Of a stretch of 7,630 bases of DNA, positions 4,726-7,630 are shown piece after piece; positions within the stretch are counted from its first letter, which is position 1; each line of letters starts with the position of its first letter. Both the position numbers and the translations under genes were made by a program. Source of the DNA: Candidatus Dojkabacteria bacterium (lineage in GTDB: Bacteria > Patescibacteriota > Dojkabacteria > GCA-002793355); NCBI GenBank assembly GCA_027033525.1, contig JALVLD010000160.1, positions 1 through 7,630 of the forward strand, read 5' to 3'. Under the pieces are notes generated by a model that was given only the letters and a program-made list of their open reading frames with translations, was not told where the DNA came from and did not search any database.

Positions 4726-5394
4726 ATGATACTAGTATATATTATTCTTACAATCTTCGTAATTTGGGCGCAAATTAATGTTGTTTCTGTTATGCGCAAA
4801 TATAAAAGGGTTGTTAATAGTTCTCACATGACAGGTGCAGATTTAGTAAACTGGTTTAATAAAGAATATGGAACTGATATTAAATTAAAAGTAGGCAATT
4901 CCTTTTTAGGAGATTATTATGATCCAAGAAAAGATCATATTAATTTAACGAATGATATTGCTACTATTCCTTCTTTAACATCTATAGCAGTTGCAGCTCA
5001 TGAATTAGGACATGCCCTTCAAAAACATACAGGCGCTTTACTCCTTAAATTAAGAAGTTTTATAGCGAGCTTTTCTGCAGTTGGTTCTTATTTGGGTTAT
5101 ACATTAATATTTTTAGGTTTAATCTTTGAATCTTACGGCTTAGCACTTTTGGGGTTAATGTTATTTTCTTTAATGGTAGCGTTTGCATTTATAACACTGC
5201 CTGTAGAAATAGATGCAAGTAAACGAGCTATAGCAATGCTAAAAAAACATGGATTAATTACACATGCTGAAGAAGGTCCAGTTAAAGATATATTAACTGC
5301 TGCAGCATTAACTTATGTTGCTGCACTAGGTGTAGCTCTTTTTGATTTTTTACGGTTTTTATACCTAGTTTTGGGGTTAAGAAATAGAGATTAA
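4726..5394 (+). CDS. YugP-type neutral zinc metallopeptidase (Zn_peptidase_2)
   Basis: This 222-residue membrane protein matches the YugP/Zn_peptidase_2 family. An N-terminal membrane segment (2-22) is followed by a soluble part (about 25-100) with 'GNSFLGDYYDPRKDHINL' (57-74) and the zinc motif HELGHALQ (HExxH, H92, E93, H96). Two hydrophobic segments come next (about 113-134 and 138-158), then the third ligand E161 in LPVEIDASKRA, the family's 'P-x-E-x-DAS' motif, and a last membrane helix (about 190-216). All catalytic residues are present, so it should be an active membrane-bound zinc peptidase. Substrates of the family are not well defined; membrane protein quality control is an inference. 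Length and topology are typical. The start sits directly behind a consensus -10 box, which confirms it. It is divergent from the M20 gene; the peroxiredoxin gene follows 54 bases later with its own promoter. Confidence 0.92.
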   Translation: MILVYIILTIFVIWAQINVVSVMRKYKRVVNSSHMTGADLVNWFNKEYGTDIKLKVGNSFLGDYYDPRKDHINLTNDIATIPSLTSIAVAAHELGHALQKHTGALLLKLRSFIASFSAVGSYLGYTLIFLGLIFESYGLALLGLMLFSLMVAFAFITLPVEIDASKRAIAMLKKHGLITHAEEGPVKDILTAAALTYVAALGVALFDFLRFLYLVLGLRNRD

Positions 5395-5409
5395 ATAAAT
5401 TTTTCAGGG

Positions 5410-5425
5410 TATAATAAATTATAAT
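5410..5425 (+). promoter_or_regulatory. Two TATAAT boxes before the peroxiredoxin gene
   Basis: Perfect TATAAT boxes lie at 5410-5415 and 5420-5425. Neither has a clear -35 box at the right distance. Starts near 5422 or 5432 would give leaders of about 17-27 bases without a Shine-Dalgarno. The upstream peptidase gene has no evident terminator, so readthrough is also possible. Confidence 0.45.
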
Positions 5426-5448
5426 ATAAATTGTTAATTAATTACATT

Positions 5449-6111
5449 ATGGAAGCACAAAATACACAAAATAGGTTGGTAACCTTGGGAGAAAAATTCC
5501 CAGAACTCTCCGTGAAAACCACCTTTGGTACATATACACTTCCAAAGGATTTTAAGGGGAAATGGTGGATTTTATTTAGCCATCCTGCAGATTTTACGCC
5601 TGTTTGTACAACAGAATTTGTTTCTTTTGCAAAACACTACGATAAATTCAAGGAACTAGGCGTTGAGTTGATTGGTTTATCAATTGACCAAGTATTTTCT
5701 CATATTAAATGGACAGAATGGATTAAAGAAAATTTAGATGTAGAAATTCCATTCCCAATTATTGCAGACGATATGGGCGGAGTGGCAAAAACTTTAGGCA
5801 TGATTTCACCTAAAAAAGGTACTAATACAGTAAGAGCAGTATTTATAGTAGATCCAGAAGGGAGAGTTAGATTAATAATGTATTATCCGCAAGAAATTGG
5901 CAGAAATATAGACGAAATTTTGCGTGCAGTAAAAGCCTTACAAACATCAGATAAGCATGGGGTTGCTTTACCAGCCAATTGGCCAGAGAACGAGCTTATC
6001 GGCAAAAGAGCAATTGTTCCACCAGCAGATAATAAAGAGTTGGCAGACAAGAGAGCTAAAACACCGAACTGTTATGATTGGTGGTTCTGTCACAAAGAAC
6101 TTGCAGATTAG
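5449..6111 (+). CDS. Peroxiredoxin, Prx6/archaeal thioredoxin-peroxidase type
   Basis: This 220-residue thiol peroxidase reduces hydrogen peroxide and organic peroxides. The active site is [11 protein letters not shown], the P-x3-T-x2-C motif with peroxidatic C53 and T50. R129 in TNTVRAVF completes the catalytic set. The long C-terminal arm with PANWPEN and the ending [11 protein letters not shown] (C208, C214) is typical of the Prx6-like group that includes archaeal enzymes. There the two extra cysteines take part in disulfide exchange with C53 and in assembly. The protein is cytoplasmic, with no signal peptide. I chose ATG 5449 over an upstream in-frame TTG (5431) because the six added residues (LINYI) are unlike the family and lie in the promoter region. 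A strong terminator follows. Its electron donor is not in the window. Confidence 0.95.
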   Translation: MEAQNTQNRLVTLGEKFPELSVKTTFGTYTLPKDFKGKWWILFSHPADFTPVCTTEFVSFAKHYDKFKELGVELIGLSIDQVFSHIKWTEWIKENLDVEIPFPIIADDMGGVAKTLGMISPKKGTNTVRAVFIVDPEGRVRLIMYYPQEIGRNIDEILRAVKALQTSDKHGVALPANWPENELIGKRAIVPPADNKELADKRAKTPNCYDWWFCHKELAD

Positions 6112-6118
6112 TTTTTCT

Positions 6119-6143
6119 GGGGGGCAAGCGCCCCCTTGTTTTT
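6119..6143 (+). terminator. Intrinsic terminator after the peroxiredoxin gene
   Basis: GGGGGC (6120-6125) pairs with GCCCCC (6130-6135) around the loop AAGC, with one more G-T pair, followed by TTGTTTTT (6136-6143). It starts eight bases after the peroxiredoxin stop. The stem resembles the one at 656-676. Confidence 0.85.
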
Positions 6144-6148
6144 AAAAA

Positions 6149-6164
6149 TGGCCGCTGCCGGCCA
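6149..6164. repeat. Second GC-rich hairpin before the nuclease gene
   Basis: TGGCCG (6149-6154) and CGGCCA (6159-6164) form a perfect six-pair stem around CTGC, six bases after the T-run of the preceding terminator and 18 bases before the nuclease start. There is no T-run behind it. It could be a 5' structure of the nuclease message, a protein-binding palindrome, or part of a composite terminator. Confidence 0.5.
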
Positions 6165-6182
6165 AGAGTGTGTTAGTTTAGT

Positions 6183-6689
6183 ATGAAGAAATTTTTAGCA
6201 ACTATATTTGTATTTTTATTTTCTTTTTTATTAGTTTGGTTGCAAAAAAATAAAACAATTTTAAATAATTCGTGCTCTACTTCAGTTTGTCTTGTGCGAG
6301 TAATTGATGGAGATACTATTGTTGTAAAAATAAATAATAAACAAGAAAAAGTACGATATATTGAGATTGATACTCCAGAACTAACTAAAACTCCTTGTAT
6401 TGCAAATAAAGCTAAAGAATATAATGCTTTGCTTTTAAAAGATGCAAAACAAATTATTTTAGAAAAAGATGTACGAGATAGAGACAAATATGGCAGGCTT
6501 TTGCGTTATGTATATGTTGTAAAAAATAATAAGAAGATTTTTGTAAATGCAGAACTTGTTAAAAATGGCTGGGCAAAGGTCTTAACCATTCCTCCTGATG
6601 TTAAATATGGCAAATTGTTTTTAAAGCTTTACAAACAAGCACGTAAAAAACAGCTTGGTATTTGGAATCCGAAAGTATGCGAGAAGTAA
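6183..6689 (+). CDS. Staphylococcal-nuclease-like (thermonuclease) protein, exported or anchored
   Basis: This 168-residue protein has an N-terminal hydrophobic segment (about 4-20) after MKK: a signal peptide or membrane anchor with no lipoprotein cysteine box. The SNase fold follows. VRVIDGDTIVV (38-48) contains D44; VRYIEIDTPEL (57-67) contains R58, D63 and E66; DKYGRLLRYVYV (101-112) contains R105. These correspond to D21, R35, D40, E43 and R87 of staphylococcal nuclease, so the calcium site and both catalytic arginines are intact. The end, NAELVKNGWAKV...ARKKQLGIW, is also typical. Expected action is calcium-dependent cleavage of DNA and RNA outside the cytoplasm, possibly for nucleotide scavenging (inference). 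Cysteines at 31, 36, 72 and 166 could form disulfides. The start gives a proper signal-like N-terminus; promoter and Shine-Dalgarno are unclear. It converges on nth with about 100 bases between. Confidence 0.93.
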   Translation: MKKFLATIFVFLFSFLLVWLQKNKTILNNSCSTSVCLVRVIDGDTIVVKINNKQEKVRYIEIDTPELTKTPCIANKAKEYNALLLKDAKQIILEKDVRDRDKYGRLLRYVYVVKNNKKIFVNAELVKNGWAKVLTIPPDVKYGKLFLKLYKQARKKQLGIWNPKVCEK

Positions 6690-6790
6690 TATCGAGTTGA
6701 AACAAACTTTGTAACTTGGGCGCCGATAAACGTGATGAGATTCTCTCTTACAATGCGAGTAAGAATAGCGTAATTTCGTATTGTTGCTGA

Positions 6791-7453
6791 TTATGAGCTT
6801 TGTAACGTCTTGGTAAAGGGACAAATATCTTTTAAAGGGCAATTATTACATTTAGGAGTTCGGGCTGTACAAGTATTCCTACCATGAAAAATTAACCATA
6901 ATGAGAAATTTCGCCAGTATTTTTTAGGTACAATAGCTTTTAAATCTTCTTCTATATGTTTAGGATCTGTATTTTTAGTTAATCCTAGGCGGTATGCTAC
7001 TCTTTTAACATGTGTATCAACAACAATTCCGCTAGGAATATTAAAGCCTTCATTTAAAATTACATTAGCTGTTTTTTTACCTACTCCAGGTAATGTTAAC
7101 AAATCATTTAAATTATTAGGAACTTTGCCATAAAATTTAGAAATAATAATTTGGCATGCTTGCTTTAAATGTTTAGCTTTGGTTTTGTAGTAATTTACAC
7201 CTTTAAGAGCATTTTCAATATCTTCTAGTTTAGCATCAGTAAAGGCCTTGGCAGTCGGGAACTTGTCAAATAATTTTGGCAAGATTTTATTAAGCCTTGC
7301 ATCTTGCATTTGTGCAGATAATAAAACTGCTACAAATAATTCAAAAATATTTCTGTGGAAAAGCGGAGTCTGTGGATTAGGATAAATTTTAGAAAGAGTT
7401 TTAATGATGAACTTTACCTTTTCTTTTCTATCTAAGTTTCTTGAATTAGCCAT
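6791..7453 (-). CDS. nth: Endonuclease III (DNA glycosylase/AP lyase)
   Basis: This 220-residue base-excision repair enzyme removes oxidised pyrimidines and cuts at abasic sites. It has the helix-hairpin-helix [13 protein letters not shown] (121-133) with catalytic lysine K127, and VVDTHVKRV (144-152) with catalytic D146. The [4Fe-4S] cluster motif C-x6-C-x2-C-x5-C is complete at C195, C202, C205 and C211. 'LLSAQMQD' (44-51) is a slight variant of the usual LLSAQTTD. The length is normal (about 210-220). The start at 7453 lies inside the end of the upstream glyA frame, overlapping it by 22 bases in another frame, so translation is probably coupled and the genes co-transcribed. No Shine-Dalgarno is evident. 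The stop is followed by no clear terminator in the gap to the convergent nuclease gene. Confidence 0.95.
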   Translation of the reverse strand: MANSRNLDRKEKVKFIIKTLSKIYPNPQTPLFHRNIFELFVAVLLSAQMQDARLNKILPKLFDKFPTAKAFTDAKLEDIENALKGVNYYKTKAKHLKQACQIIISKFYGKVPNNLNDLLTLPGVGKKTANVILNEGFNIPSGIVVDTHVKRVAYRLGLTKNTDPKHIEEDLKAIVPKKYWRNFSLWLIFHGRNTCTARTPKCNNCPLKDICPFTKTLQSS

Positions 7454-7630
7454 TCTTTACTAAATAAGTCAAATTGTAAAGCAAAACCATTTACGCTTTG
7501 TTTAATATTTTTTAAAGAAGTATTATTATCATAATTCTTTAAAGCTTCAATTATGAACTCTGCGACTTGTTTCATGTGCTTTTCTTTAAGCCCACGAGTA
7601 GTTATTGCTGGTGTTCCAATTCGTATACTA
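7432..7630 (-). CDS. glyA: Serine hydroxymethyltransferase, C-terminal end (partial)
   Basis: The last 65 codons are present; the gene runs off the right edge. The frame opens with [21 protein letters not shown], the conserved end region of GlyA (S/G-x-RxGTPAxTTRG) whose arginine binds the substrate carboxylate. It continues through '[11 protein letters not shown]' to TAG at 7434-7432. The enzyme uses pyridoxal phosphate to interconvert serine plus tetrahydrofolate and glycine plus methylene-tetrahydrofolate. The tail after residue 30 of this fragment ([19 protein letters not shown]) fits the usual short C-terminal helix region, so nothing seems missing. Its 3' end overlaps nth by 22 bases. 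Confidence 0.93.
   Translation of the reverse strand, partial: SIRIGTPAITTRGLKEKHMKQVAEFIIEALKNYDNNTSLKNIKQSVNGFALQFDLFSKEWLIQET

Noticed and set aside
5431..5448. In-frame TTG start adding six residues to the peroxiredoxin
   Set aside because: The added residues are unlike the family N-terminus and overlap the expected transcription start region; ATG 5449 is better.
6690..6790. Spacer between the nuclease gene and nth checked for tRNA, terminator or repeat
   Set aside because: Only a weak CTTAC/GTAAG hairpin without a T-run is visible; no tRNA-like arms or repeats.
1..7630. Recoded TGA (as in Absconditabacteria/Gracilibacteria)
   Set aside because: No gene here stops at TGA, but no conserved domain needs TGA to be read through either, and glycines use GGN codons. 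The lack of TGA stops in ten genes can be chance in AT-rich DNA.

Overview
The window is AT-rich DNA with short intergenic gaps, hardly any Shine-Dalgarno sequences and an ordinary genetic code: every gene that ends here stops with TAA or TAG, and no TGA interrupts a conserved domain. Gene content and style (lysine/asparagine/isoleucine-rich proteins, start codons directly behind -10 boxes, a DUF4153 membrane protein, a Phd-cupin fusion, a short endonuclease III) suggest a Patescibacteria/CPR-like bacterium. That placement is inference; no rRNA or ribosomal protein is present to fix it.

Layout from left to right. Positions 1-317 hold no convincing gene but contain a strong minus-strand promoter firing off the left edge, several nested inverted repeats, and a plus-strand stem followed by six T. 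Next come two small minus-strand genes that belong to families often found together: a DUF134 DNA-binding protein (318-614) and a seven-cysteine zinc-ribbon protein (680-880). They are separated by a GC-rich hairpin. The zinc-ribbon gene has a near-consensus promoter carrying two GGGT-N4-ACCC palindromes. Divergently, 1006-2832 encodes a 608-residue DUF4153 multi-pass membrane protein with a large soluble C-terminal domain.

At 2895-2950 three palindromes precede a Phd/YefM-type DNA-binding domain whose gene continues, after a one-base frameshift near 3300-3313, into a complete cupin domain ending at 3529. The cupin stop codon directly abuts the stop codon of a convergent M20 metallopeptidase (3530-4615, minus). 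A divergent promoter region (4616-4725) then serves the M20 gene and a YugP-type membrane zinc peptidase (4726-5394).

These are followed by a Prx6/archaeal-type peroxiredoxin (5449-6111) with a good terminator, and a membrane-anchored or secreted staphylococcal-nuclease-like protein (6183-6689). On the minus strand at the right edge, the 3' end of glyA overlaps nth (endonuclease III) by 22 bases, so these two probably form an operon.

The window is mostly housekeeping and stress functions: peptide processing, peroxide removal, base excision repair, one-carbon metabolism and nucleic acid degradation. The least ordinary elements are the Phd-cupin fusion with its palindromic control region, the paired GGGT-N4-ACCC sites near the DUF134/zinc-ribbon genes, and the unexplained structured region at the left edge.
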